DNA of 51,327 bases from contig DHOP01000096.1 in NCBI GenBank assembly GCA_002407775.1, positions 15,139 to 66,465 on the forward strand. The letters run 5' to 3'. The notes beneath the pieces are model-generated. The model did not search any database. It saw only the letters and a program-made list of their open reading frames with translations, and had not been told where the DNA came from. A program made the translations under genes and the position numbers. Each line of letters starts with the position of its first letter. The stretch's first letter is position 1. Source of the DNA: Prevotella sp. UBA5387 (lineage in GTDB: Bacteria > Bacteroidota > Bacteroidia > Bacteroidales > Bacteroidaceae). Shown here one piece after another: positions 26,593 through 35,408 of the stretch.

Positions 26593-26991
26593 TCTATCCA
26601 GTTCCAGCATATCCTTTCGATAGCCAGACGCGGTGAATAATGCAACCAATGTGCCTGACTGATTTGTGATACGAACTTCTGCAAAAGGTAAGTGATGATG
26701 GTCTATTATTTCATTTGCCTCGGCATTGAGTTGGTCGCCAAGATGGACGGGATAAAAGTAGGATATGTTACCTCCAGTAGTTAATGTTACAACGTCATGA
26801 CTATTAACCGCTGCCGCAAATGCAATATCAGCTAAGCTGAACATTACACCTCCATGACAGATGCCATAAGCGTTGATATGGCTTGAGGTTACTATTAATG
26901 AAATTTTCGCAAATCCCTCGGAAATCTCTAAGATCTTTGCCCCGAGCATTTTAGCAAATGGGTCTTGAGCAAAATATTCTTTTATTGTCAT
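26584..26991 (-). CDS. PaaI-type hot-dog-fold thioesterase
   Basis: A 135-residue single hot-dog domain. The central helix and loop read NAYGICHGGVMFSLADIAFAAA, the HGG-x-x-x-x-L-x-D pattern of PaaI acyl-CoA thioesterases, where the loop His/Gly and the Asp are catalytic. It probably hydrolyses aromatic or medium-chain acyl-CoA and works as a tetramer; the true substrate is unknown. It has its own promoter (27034-27064) and overlaps the convergent CAT gene by 9 nt. Confidence 0.88.
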   Translation of the reverse strand: MTIKEYFAQDPFAKMLGAKILEISEGFAKISLIVTSSHINAYGICHGGVMFSLADIAFAAAVNSHDVVTLTTGGNISYFYPVHLGDQLNAEANEIIDHHHLPFAEVRITNQSGTLVALFTASGYRKDMLELDRSI

Positions 26992-27033
26992 CTTGTACTA
27001 TATATAAAGCAGAGAGCTTCTTAATAATTCATG

Positions 27034-27064
27034 CAAAGATACCTTTCTTAAAGGAATAATCAAA
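27034..27064 (-). promoter_or_regulatory. Promoter of the thioesterase gene
   Basis: Minus-strand TTTTG (ending at 27061), 19 bp, then TATCTTTG (27041-27034), an excellent consensus match 43 bp before the start codon. Confidence 0.6.
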
Positions 27065-27234
27065 ACATATTCCTTCAATGATTGTTCAATGTCGTGATAT
27101 TCGTTGTTGCTTAAAACTTAAGTAGGGTTATCATTATGGGAATAATATATAGGAAATGTGTCTGTTGTTGATAGACCATGTCGTTTGTGTGATAACCTGA
27201 TTTAGTTATGAAATAAATATTGAAGAACAATTGT

Positions 27235-27242
27235 TATCTTTG
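27235..27242 (+). promoter_or_regulatory. -7 box of the ATP-grasp-like gene
   Basis: TATCTTTG lies 20 bp before the ATG at 27263, so the transcript would be nearly leaderless. No clear -33 box is seen. Confidence 0.45.
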
Positions 27243-27262
27243 TGTCTGAAAAGCAATAAGCA

Positions 27263-28357
27263 ATGAAGATACTTCTGTTCAATCCAGAACACGATATAGC
27301 TTTAGCAACCAATCTAAAGCAATTCACGCCACCACGTGCAGGGCGTCAGTTACGTCACGATCTAGGTTTTCTGCCTATGTTATGGGCAAACGACGAAGAC
27401 TTAGTACTTGTCGATGATATTGAAAAATCATGGCAAGATTTTAAAGAGTTGAACATTCAGTCAAAGGGAACACTAGTTGATAAACATCTGTTGAAAAGAC
27501 TTCTTAGCGACAACCAAAATAGAGTGATAAATGCCGAGCCATGGGGTTGGGATATGCCTGTGTGGAATGAGTTGAATAATTGCGGAGTATCTATTGATAG
27601 TCTGCCTACATCGGAAACCATGGATTGCATAAGAAGGATAAGTCATCGCTCTTGGGCAACACACCACTTACTGGATAGACTAACCGTCTTACCAAGGACC
27701 TTAGGTACTGCAATAGAGTTGTTTGATATAACTGAAGTCGAGCGTTTGCTTTCAACGAAAGGTGTTGTGGTGATGAAAGAGCCCTGGAGTAGTAGCGGAA
27801 GGGGTGTAAGGCGAATGTCATGGACAACAACAAATAGCAAAGGCGGGATTGGACTCGCTCAGAAAAACTGGATATGCAATGTGATATCCCGCCAAGGGAG
27901 TATTATGACTGAGCCTTATTATAATAAGGTCATGGACTTCGGTATGGAGTTTGAGAGTGATGGTCAAGGAAAGGTTTATTATGTTGGACTTTCGCTTTTT
28001 GCTACAAATCATGGTTCGTATACAGGAAATGTCATAGACAGTGAGGATAATAAGATGAGACGATTGTCTGAGAAGATTCCTTTTTCATTGCTTGAAGAAG
28101 TAAAGAATAATATTTGTGAAATCCTTAGAGAGCATTTTAGAGATGTTTATGCTGGACCGTTTGGTATAGATATGATGATAGTACAAGAGAATGAACGATA
28201 CTTGTTGCATCCTTGTGTGGAATTGAATCTTAGGATGACTATGGGGCATGTTGCTCTTGCTTTGTCGCAAAGAATGCTCCCGCAGAAAGGCATCATGAGC
28301 ATCAACTATAAAAAAAGCTACCACCTCAATATTGAGACGGTAGCTGAATTATCTTGA
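27263..28357 (+). CDS. Uncharacterised ATP-grasp-like protein
   Basis: A 364-residue soluble protein without signal peptide. It starts MKILLFNPEHDIALATNLKQ and has an N-terminal region resembling a pre-ATP-grasp domain. The middle and C-terminal parts look like an ATP-grasp core: VVVMKEPWSSSGRGVRRMSW (lysine plus glycine-rich loop), MTEPYYNKVMDFGMEF, a GPFGIDMMIV strand and the metal-binding-like HPCVELNLRMTMGH near the end. ATP-grasp enzymes join a carboxylate to an amine or thiol through an acyl phosphate. I recognise no specific family. It stands alone, so genomic context gives no substrate. Confidence 0.7.
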   Translation: MKILLFNPEHDIALATNLKQFTPPRAGRQLRHDLGFLPMLWANDEDLVLVDDIEKSWQDFKELNIQSKGTLVDKHLLKRLLSDNQNRVINAEPWGWDMPVWNELNNCGVSIDSLPTSETMDCIRRISHRSWATHHLLDRLTVLPRTLGTAIELFDITEVERLLSTKGVVVMKEPWSSSGRGVRRMSWTTTNSKGGIGLAQKNWICNVISRQGSIMTEPYYNKVMDFGMEFESDGQGKVYYVGLSLFATNHGSYTGNVIDSEDNKMRRLSEKIPFSLLEEVKNNICEILREHFRDVYAGPFGIDMMIVQENERYLLHPCVELNLRMTMGHVALALSQRMLPQKGIMSINYKKSYHLNIETVAELS

Positions 28358-28465
28358 GAAGGGTAAATAGGGCTGTTTGATTCAAATATCTAGATCATCA
28401 GCTAATATCTGTTGAATATAGCTATATTTTCTCATTTATATTCTATAAAGCTAAAAGCTTACAGA

Positions 28466-30163
28466 CTATTTCTTACCCAAAGACTTTAACCACTTTAATG
28501 GTTTCTTTATCATCGATTTGATGCCTTTCTCTTTTGGGGCAGTCTTGGGAGTAACGTCTGCTGTCGAACGTGCATTCCTGTTGTTATTTTGACGTGGTTT
28601 ATTAGTTCTGGAACTATCATAACGACGACGGCCTTGTTCGTTTTCACGACGCTCATTGTTTTCTGGACGACGGTGATTGTTTGGTTTCCGAGATCTACTT
28701 TGCGAAGTACCATTTTGTTCTTTGGGTTCGTTAGTAGCAGCATTTTCGGGTCGGTGGTTTGGTCCTTTTACCCGTCGATTATTGTTTTTGTGCTGTTGAG
28801 GCTTACTGTTCGTAGGTTTTGTCTCAACATTTTCTTGCTGAGACTCAGGATTTCTGGGCTGAGGTATAGTATTGTTATTGCGTTGACGATTATTAAATGG
28901 GGCTGCCTCTTCTTTATCACGTGTATGCTGTTTTGATTTTTTGTGTGCTGTATTGTCTCGGTCTTCACGACGTCTGTTTTTTGCAGGAGTGCGGTTAGGA
29001 CGTTTGGATGTTACGTACTCCGGTCCTTCGCCTAAACCTTCGGGTAAAGTGTTCTTAGTTATCTCCTTACCCAAAAATTTCTCTATCTGACGGAAAGCAT
29101 ACATATCGTCTTCGTTGACAAAAGTGATAGCTCTACCATCTCTATCGGCGCGTGCTGTACGGCCAATACGGTGAACATAATCTTCAGCGTCACGGGGTAC
29201 ATCAAAGTTGATGACCATTGTAATATCATCAATGTCAATGCCGCGAGAAAGGATGTCCGTTGCTACGAGCACGTCTATCTGTCCGCTTTTAAAACGGAAC
29301 ATCATGTCATCTCGCTCAGCCTGGCCGAGATCTGAATGCATCTGGCCGCTATTGATGTGAAGTTGTTGTAGGGCTTGGTCTATTTGTTTTACTTTCTGCT
29401 TACTGCCCGAAAAGATAATTACACGTTTGAGGTCGCCAGCTTTGAAAATATTCTTAATTATCTGCATTTTTTGTGTAGTGTAGCAGATGTAAGCACTTTG
29501 TTGTATTTTCTCAGCAGGTTTACTTACGGCAAGTTTAACTTCTACCGGATTCTTGAGTAACTGTTGCGCCATCTTGTTAATGTCGTTGGGCATAGTAGCC
29601 GAGAACATTATAGTCTGGCAAGTCTTGGGCAGGTAAGAGGCAATTTTCATAATATCTTCAGAAAATCCCATGTCTAGCATACGATCAGCCTCATCTAACA
29701 CAAAGAAGCTAACGTGACTAAGGTTAATATTGCCCATACTTATATGAGAAATTAGTCTACCTGGCGTAGCTACGATAACATCAGCACCCATGCGCATACT
29801 CTTCATTTCCTGATCGTAACGATTACCATCATTACCCCCGTAAACAGGTACACTTGACACGTCTGGGAGATAATAGGAGAATCCTTGCAGGGCTTGGTCT
29901 ATCTGTTGCGCAAGCTCACGAGTAGGGGACATGATTACACAGTTAACGGCATCCTTTGGATAATTGCTACTGTCAAGCATAGAAAGTATGGGTAGCAGAT
30001 AGGCAGCTGTTTTACCGGTTCCTGTTTGTGCTACACCCATAACGTCATGTCCCCGAAGGATTTCAGGGATACACTTTTCTTGAACAGGTGTACAGTCCTC
30101 GAAATTCATGTCATAAAGAGCGTCGAGGATATTATTGTTTAAATTTAATTCTTCAAATTTCAT
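28466..30163 (-). CDS. DEAD-box ATP-dependent RNA helicase with a long basic tail
   Basis: A 565-residue protein. The core (about 1-375) has the Q motif start FEELNLNNNILDALYDMNFE, motif I AQTGTGKT, motif II DEAD, motif III SAT, and motif VI HRIGRTAR. The tail (about 380-565) is low complexity and rich in Asn, Arg, Gln, Lys and Pro, typical of RNA-binding disordered extensions in RhlE/CsdA-like helicases. Likely roles are ribosome assembly or RNA turnover, particularly in the cold. It follows the lptF/G gene by 45 bp on the same strand and could be the last gene of the lon-tgt-lptF unit. Confidence 0.93.
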   Translation of the reverse strand: MKFEELNLNNNILDALYDMNFEDCTPVQEKCIPEILRGHDVMGVAQTGTGKTAAYLLPILSMLDSSNYPKDAVNCVIMSPTRELAQQIDQALQGFSYYLPDVSSVPVYGGNDGNRYDQEMKSMRMGADVIVATPGRLISHISMGNINLSHVSFFVLDEADRMLDMGFSEDIMKIASYLPKTCQTIMFSATMPNDINKMAQQLLKNPVEVKLAVSKPAEKIQQSAYICYTTQKMQIIKNIFKAGDLKRVIIFSGSKQKVKQIDQALQQLHINSGQMHSDLGQAERDDMMFRFKSGQIDVLVATDILSRGIDIDDITMVINFDVPRDAEDYVHRIGRTARADRDGRAITFVNEDDMYAFRQIEKFLGKEITKNTLPEGLGEGPEYVTSKRPNRTPAKNRRREDRDNTAHKKSKQHTRDKEEAAPFNNRQRNNNTIPQPRNPESQQENVETKPTNSKPQQHKNNNRRVKGPNHRPENAATNEPKEQNGTSQSRSRKPNNHRRPENNERRENEQGRRRYDSSRTNKPRQNNNRNARSTADVTPKTAPKEKGIKSMIKKPLKWLKSLGKK

Positions 30164-30208
30164 TTTACTAATTGTATTTATTCTAAAAAATGATACTACC
30201 CAATAATT

Positions 30209-31489
30209 CTAGCTCTGTGCAAATCTGTAACAGAAGAATGCTATGATTCCATAAATAATATTGGGTACCCATGCGGCTAACATGGGTGGGAAATCGGCAT
30301 TAATTGCAAACGTGGCCGAAACAGTTTGCAGCATGATGTAAGTGAAACTCAGTCCGAGACCTATGCCGAGATAAAGTCCCATTCCTCCTTTTCGTTTCCG
30401 GGAAGACAATGACGCACCAATAATGGTAAGGATAAAAGAGGCAAATGAGGATGCTATTCGCTTGTGGTACTCCACCTGATATTGCACAACATTACCTGAA
30501 CCACGGTCGATTTGCTTAGAAATATAGTCCTTCAGCTCCGATGAAGTGAATGTCTCTTGCTGTCCTTTGGAATAGACTAAGTCGGTAGGCTCCATCATAA
30601 TAACGGAGTCTTTTACAGCTCCGCTTGTGATTTGTTCGCGTAAACCCTTAAGTTGACGATATTTCCAATTGGTAAGTTTCCAATGATATTTTGAATCAGA
30701 GATAGTATCATATTGTATCTCCATCGCCGTAAGATGCGACACAAGCTTTTTATCTTGAAACTTATCCAGACTGAATCCATATCCCTTCTTCAAATTATTG
30801 TCATAGTGCTGGATATAAGCAATAACACCACGACCAACTTGCAACTGAACGTTTTCTGCAGAAGTGTTCTTCTTCTTGTTCTTGTACATTGATTCGAAGT
30901 TTTGTCGAATTACAGTACCATGAGGTATAACCTCAGCTGACAGAAAATAGGAAAGTCCAGCTATGAGAACGCAGGTGAACATGTAAGGGCGCATCATTCG
31001 CTTAAATGATATGCCGGTGGCTAACATTGCTATAATTTCCGAGTTGCCTGCCATCTTCGAAGTGAAAAAGATTACGGCAATGAAGACGAAAAGAGCACTA
31101 AATAAATTAGCGAAGTATGGAATAAAATTGGCGTAATAATCGAATATTACAGCCTCAAGGGGAGCATGATATTGCGTGAACTTAGCTAAGTTTTCATTGA
31201 TATCAAAGACTATGGATATTGAAATAATCAGCAAAATGGAGAAGAGATATGTGCTGATAAATTTCTTGATAATATACCAATCAATGATCTTAAGATATCT
31301 GAAGACATTAAGATACTTTAGGAATGAAAGTTTTCTTCCTGTCCATTTTAATATCCGTTGCAACAGTTTGGTATGACGATTGATCCATCCGAAGAAACGA
31401 CGTAACCACGAAAAATGACGACCGAACCATCTACTCGCCTTATATAGCCTGACATGTTTGCGAAGTTTACTATAACTCTTCATTCCCAA
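30209..31489 (-). CDS. LptF/LptG-family permease (YjgP/YjgQ) with a basic N-terminal extension
   Basis: A 426-residue inner-membrane protein of the lipopolysaccharide export ABC transporter. The family core begins near residue 65 with KIIDWYIIKKFISTYLFSIL; further landmarks are FTSKMAGNSEIIAMLATGIS (coupling helix) and three C-terminal helices including SRKRKGGMGLYLGIGLGLSF. The large periplasmic domain lies between. Residues 1-64 are an unusual basic, aromatic-rich extension (for example SRWFGRHFSWLRRFFGW). No in-frame ATG lies between this extension and the core, so either it is translated or a non-ATG start is used. It lies 15 bp after tgt, in the lon-tgt-lptF run. Confidence 0.9.
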   Translation of the reverse strand: MGMKSYSKLRKHVRLYKASRWFGRHFSWLRRFFGWINRHTKLLQRILKWTGRKLSFLKYLNVFRYLKIIDWYIIKKFISTYLFSILLIISISIVFDINENLAKFTQYHAPLEAVIFDYYANFIPYFANLFSALFVFIAVIFFTSKMAGNSEIIAMLATGISFKRMMRPYMFTCVLIAGLSYFLSAEVIPHGTVIRQNFESMYKNKKKNTSAENVQLQVGRGVIAYIQHYDNNLKKGYGFSLDKFQDKKLVSHLTAMEIQYDTISDSKYHWKLTNWKYRQLKGLREQITSGAVKDSVIMMEPTDLVYSKGQQETFTSSELKDYISKQIDRGSGNVVQYQVEYHKRIASSFASFILTIIGASLSSRKRKGGMGLYLGIGLGLSFTYIMLQTVSATFAINADFPPMLAAWVPNIIYGIIAFFCYRFAQS

Positions 31490-31504
31490 TATTCCATGTA
31501 TTGT

Positions 31505-32632
31505 TCAGACGCGACGCCCTAATTGCTCAACGACAGAAGATTTCCATTGCACAAAGTCACCTTGTTCAATGTGTTGCCTAGCATCATCTACAAGCCGAAG
31601 ATAGAATGCAAGATTGTGAATACTTGCTATTTGCATGGCCAACAATTCACCAGCTTTGAAGAGGTGGTGCAAGTATGCTTTAGTATAAAAGCGGTCAACT
31701 TCGCAACCTTCTTCATCAATAGGGGAGAAATCGGTTTCCCATTTCTTGTTCTTCATATTCATCGTCCCCTGGTAAGTGAAAAGCATTGCATTACGGCCGT
31801 TACGAGTTGGCATAACACAGTCAAACATATCAACTCCGCGCTCAATAGCTTCAAGGATATTTTGCGGTGTGCCAACTCCCATGAGATAACGTGGCTTATC
31901 TTTAGGTAGGATAGAGTTGACCACCTCAATCATCTCATACATAACCTCCTTTGGTTCACCAACTGCCAATCCCCCAATAGCATTTCCATCAGCCCCTTTG
32001 TCTGCAACAAACTTTGCTGCTTCTGCACGTAGGTCTTTGTAAGTGCAACCTTGTACGATAGGGAATAGACTTTGTAGATGTCCATACAAAGGTTTGGTCT
32101 CATTAAAACGTGTAATACAGCGGTCTAACCAACGTTGAGTCAAACCAAGGGATTGCTTGGCATAAGCATAATCACTCATTCCCGGAGGGCATTCATCTAG
32201 TGCCATCATAATGTCTGCACCGATAATGCGTTCAGTGTCCATCACGTTTTCCGGAGTAAAAAAGTGCTTTGAGCCATCAATGTGCGAACGGAACTCACAC
32301 CCTTCTTCTGTTAGCTTTCTGATTCCAGTGAGTGAAAACACCTGAAATCCACCACTATCCGTGAGAATTGGTCGTTCCCAGCCGATGAAACGGTGTAGTC
32401 CTCCTGCCTTTCGAAGAATTTCAAGGCCAGGTCTCAAATACAAATGATAGGTATTGCCAAGAATTATTTGGGCCTTCACTTGTTCCCTTAACTCGCTGAA
32501 ATGTACTGCTTTGACACTGCCGACGGTTCCAACTGGCATGAAGATCGGAGTCTTGATTTGCCCATGATCCGTCGTAATAAGACCTGAGCGGGCGTCGCTT
32601 GCGAAATCAGTGTGTTGTAATTCAAAGGTCAT
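31505..32632 (-). CDS. tgt: tRNA-guanine(34) transglycosylase
   Basis: Exchanges guanine-34 of GUN-anticodon tRNAs for preQ1 in queuosine synthesis. At 375 residues it is of usual size, with LTDSGGFQVFSLTGIRKL, the GGLAVGEPK loop and MPTRNGRNAMLFT. The zinc site differs from the textbook enzyme: where E. coli has Cys at three positions before YSRAYLHHL, this protein has E308, C310 and D313 before YTKAYLHHL, while the fourth ligand H339 (SIHN) remains. It lies 11 bp after lon and 15 bp before the lptF/G gene on the same strand, so the three are probably one operon. Confidence 0.95.
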   Translation of the reverse strand: MTFELQHTDFASDARSGLITTDHGQIKTPIFMPVGTVGSVKAVHFSELREQVKAQIILGNTYHLYLRPGLEILRKAGGLHRFIGWERPILTDSGGFQVFSLTGIRKLTEEGCEFRSHIDGSKHFFTPENVMDTERIIGADIMMALDECPPGMSDYAYAKQSLGLTQRWLDRCITRFNETKPLYGHLQSLFPIVQGCTYKDLRAEAAKFVADKGADGNAIGGLAVGEPKEVMYEMIEVVNSILPKDKPRYLMGVGTPQNILEAIERGVDMFDCVMPTRNGRNAMLFTYQGTMNMKNKKWETDFSPIDEEGCEVDRFYTKAYLHHLFKAGELLAMQIASIHNLAFYLRLVDDARQHIEQGDFVQWKSSVVEQLGRRV

Positions 32633-32643
32633 GTGCAGAAAGA

Positions 32644-35133
32644 CTAAGCCTCATCAATGATTTCCTTGATAATCTTATTGCTATTGATTTCTGGGATTGA
32701 AAAATCCACTGGATGATCAACAATCTCATCTGTAAGAGCAAAGTCCCATACATCTTGCACGTTTTCAACATAATGGAATTCTACTCCCTTGCGGTATTTC
32801 TCCGGAATCTCTTCAATATTCTTGCGATTATCCTTACACATCACAATGTCGGTTATACCAGCACGCTTAGCGGCAAGGATTTTCTCCTTGATACCACCAA
32901 CAGGTAACACTTTGCCACGTAAGGTGATTTCTCCTGTCATGGCAGTATTCTTACGTACTTTGCGTTGTGTAATGGCAGAGGCAATCGAAGTTGCAATGGT
33001 TATGCCTGCAGACGGGCCGTCTTTTGGCGTAGCACCCTCAGGAACATGGATATGGATGTTCCACTCATCAAAAATGCGGCAATCAATGTTCAGATTCTCA
33101 GCATGTGCCTTTACATACTGTAGAGCGATGATGGCACTTTCCTTCATTACATCACCCAGATTGCCAGTCAAAGTTAGCTTTCCGCCCTTTCCTTTGGACA
33201 GAGATGTCTCAATGAAAAGTATCTCTCCGCCTACACTGGTCCATGCTAAACCAGTTACGACACCAGCATAGGTGTTGCCTTGATAGATGTCGCGATAGAA
33301 AGGGGGATTACCTAACAACTCCTCGATTTCCGAAGGATTGATAGTTGTAGTAGATAATTCACCATTAAGTGCTTTTTGGAAAGCTAATTTTCGTAATGCT
33401 TTATTGATTTGTTTCTCCAACTGACGCACGCCACTCTCTCTGGTATAGGACTCAATAATCTTTTCTAACGCCTGTTTAGTGAACGTCAGCTTAGGTAGGT
33501 TTGAGTCTAAACCAGTATTTTTGAGCTCTTTTGGGGCGAGGTGGCGTTTGGCTATCTCGATTTTTTCTTCGGTGATATAGCCAGAAACCTCAATGAGCTC
33601 CATACGGTCAAGTAATGGCTGTGGTATAGTGTTCAGTTCATTCGCAGTTGCAATAAAAAGAGTTTTTGACAAATCATAATCAACATCTAGGTAGTTGTCA
33701 TGAAATGCTGAGTTCTGCTCGGGGTCTAAGACCTCAAGCAATGCCGATGATGGATCACCATTGATAGTGTTCTGTGTAATCTTATCAATTTCGTCAAGAA
33801 TAAACACAGGATTTGATGAACTAGCTTTCTGAATGCTTTTGATGATACGACCAGGCATTGCACCAACATAAGTGCGACGATGTCCACGTATCTCACTTTC
33901 GTCATGTAAGCCGCCAAGGGAGATGCGAACGTATTTGCGATTCATGGCCGTAGCAATGCTCTTTCCAAGCGATGTCTTGCCGACTCCCGGAGGACCATAA
34001 AGGCAAATGATGGGTGATTTGAGGTCCCCCCGCAAGTGAAGAACCGCTAAATATTCAAGGATGCGTTCTTTCACCTTTTCCATCCCATAGTGGTCTCGGT
34101 CTAAGACTCGCTTCGCACGCTTCAAATCAAGGTTATCTTTGGTGAAAATGCCCCATGGCAATGCCACCATTTGTTGTAGATAATTGAGTTGAACGCTATA
34201 TTCGGGACTCTGGGTATTGAACATGTCGAGCTTATCAAGCTCCTTATAGAAGACCTTGGCCACCTCTTCTGGCCATTTCATCTTCTTGGCCTTTGCCATC
34301 AGCTCTGCCTTTTCAGGAGAGCCATCGCCGTTACCAAGTTCCTCCTTGATGTTCTTCATCTGTTGCTGCAAGAAGTACTCCTTCTGCTGCTCATCAAGGT
34401 CTTCACGTGTCTTTTGGTGGATTTCGTTTTTCAACTGTTGAAGTTGGAACTCACGATTCTCCATTTTCAGAAGCTCGATAATCCTATCTTTGATGTTGTT
34501 TAACTCCAAAAGCTTCACTTTATCCTTTACAGACAAAGGAAGATTAGTACACACAAAGTTTGTGTACATTATTGGATTGTCGAGGTTTTTTAGAGTCAAC
34601 AACAGATCATCAGGAATTTCATCACTACTCTGCACAAGCTTTTCGGTGGACGTGCGCAAATCATCGATGAGCGTTTGAAATTCCGAATCATCTTTCTCTG
34701 GTAGTTCATCTGCTACTGCAGAAACAATGCCTTTATAATAGGGGCGTACACCGGTAACACGCTTTAAGCGACATTTACCCAATGCTTGAAATATGGCAGT
34801 AACATTATCAGCCGTTGGCATTTCAATAATCTTCATCAAACGAGCATATACGCCAATGTCATGAAGTTCGTTGGTTGCTGGTACATCCACGTCCGAGTTC
34901 TTCTGACAGAACACGGCACAAATGTTATCTTGTGGGCTTTTGCTCAGTTTCTTTGCGAGATTCATACTCGCTTTCCGTCCAATTAGTATGGGAACGAGCA
35001 CACCTGGGAAGAGTACCATATTGCGCGTCGCTAACACTGGCAATTCTTCGGGAGCCTCTGTGTTCATAAGAGCAGAGAGGTCGCCCTCAAAATCTGCAAT
35101 CATCTGAATGGAGGTGTTTGGTTTCTTATTCAT
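32644..35133 (-). CDS. lon: ATP-dependent endopeptidase La (Lon protease)
   Basis: An 829-residue cytoplasmic AAA+ protease. The N-terminal substrate-binding domain (about 35-240) begins LPVLATRNMVLFPGVLVPIL; a coiled segment follows; the AAA module has Walker A GPPGVGKT and Walker B VFILDEIDK; the protease domain has the catalytic Ser in PKDGPSAGITIA and the Lys in GGIKEKILAAKRAG. An earlier in-frame ATG at 35220 would add 29 residues, but the TACCTTTG promoter box at 35207-35200 lies inside that stretch, so the start at 35133 (MNKKPNTS) is preferred. First gene of the lon-tgt-lptF run. Confidence 0.95.
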   Translation of the reverse strand: MNKKPNTSIQMIADFEGDLSALMNTEAPEELPVLATRNMVLFPGVLVPILIGRKASMNLAKKLSKSPQDNICAVFCQKNSDVDVPATNELHDIGVYARLMKIIEMPTADNVTAIFQALGKCRLKRVTGVRPYYKGIVSAVADELPEKDDSEFQTLIDDLRTSTEKLVQSSDEIPDDLLLTLKNLDNPIMYTNFVCTNLPLSVKDKVKLLELNNIKDRIIELLKMENREFQLQQLKNEIHQKTREDLDEQQKEYFLQQQMKNIKEELGNGDGSPEKAELMAKAKKMKWPEEVAKVFYKELDKLDMFNTQSPEYSVQLNYLQQMVALPWGIFTKDNLDLKRAKRVLDRDHYGMEKVKERILEYLAVLHLRGDLKSPIICLYGPPGVGKTSLGKSIATAMNRKYVRISLGGLHDESEIRGHRRTYVGAMPGRIIKSIQKASSSNPVFILDEIDKITQNTINGDPSSALLEVLDPEQNSAFHDNYLDVDYDLSKTLFIATANELNTIPQPLLDRMELIEVSGYITEEKIEIAKRHLAPKELKNTGLDSNLPKLTFTKQALEKIIESYTRESGVRQLEKQINKALRKLAFQKALNGELSTTTINPSEIEELLGNPPFYRDIYQGNTYAGVVTGLAWTSVGGEILFIETSLSKGKGGKLTLTGNLGDVMKESAIIALQYVKAHAENLNIDCRIFDEWNIHIHVPEGATPKDGPSAGITIATSIASAITQRKVRKNTAMTGEITLRGKVLPVGGIKEKILAAKRAGITDIVMCKDNRKNIEEIPEKYRKGVEFHYVENVQDVWDFALTDEIVDHPVDFSIPEINSNKIIKEIIDEA

Positions 35134-35199
35134 TGTTGATACTGAAACTTTATTTGGAATCAACGGATGTTTGTTGTCCTGTACTTGTTTATTATTATG

Positions 35200-35207
35200 C
35201 AAAGGTA
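35200..35207 (-). promoter_or_regulatory. -7 box of lon
   Basis: Minus-strand TACCTTTG followed by GC, 66 bp before the ATG at 35133. It lies downstream of the alternative ATG at 35220 and so argues against that start. Confidence 0.5.
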
Positions 35208-35370
35208 CAACATTTTCCACATATTATAAGAAGGGAATGCCTAAAAATGGTTATTTGACTAAGTTATATCTTTTTTTGTGATTATAGTTATTTGCAAAAT
35301 GTGAGAATAATTAAGATCAAACACTCGAAAATTACTTGTCAAATATTCAAATCTGCTCGAATATTTTGCT

Positions 35371-35378
35371 TAATTTTG
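35371..35378 (+). promoter_or_regulatory. Probable -7 box of the LacI-family gene
   Basis: TAATTTTG matches TAnnTTTG and is followed by GC. A transcript would begin near 35385, leaving about 24 nt before the proposed ATA start at 35409. Confidence 0.4.
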
Positions 35379-35408
35379 CGTTGATTTCTTTAAAACCTAA
35401 AGATTACG

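Noticed and set aside
31505..32632. Tgt as a decayed gene because zinc ligands are missing.
   Set aside because: The frame is intact, all catalytic and substrate motifs are present, and it lies in a tight gene run. Loss of the cysteines is more likely a variant of the site.
35134..35220. Upstream start for Lon at 35220.
   Set aside because: The TACCTTTG promoter box lies inside this stretch, so the transcript would begin after that ATG.
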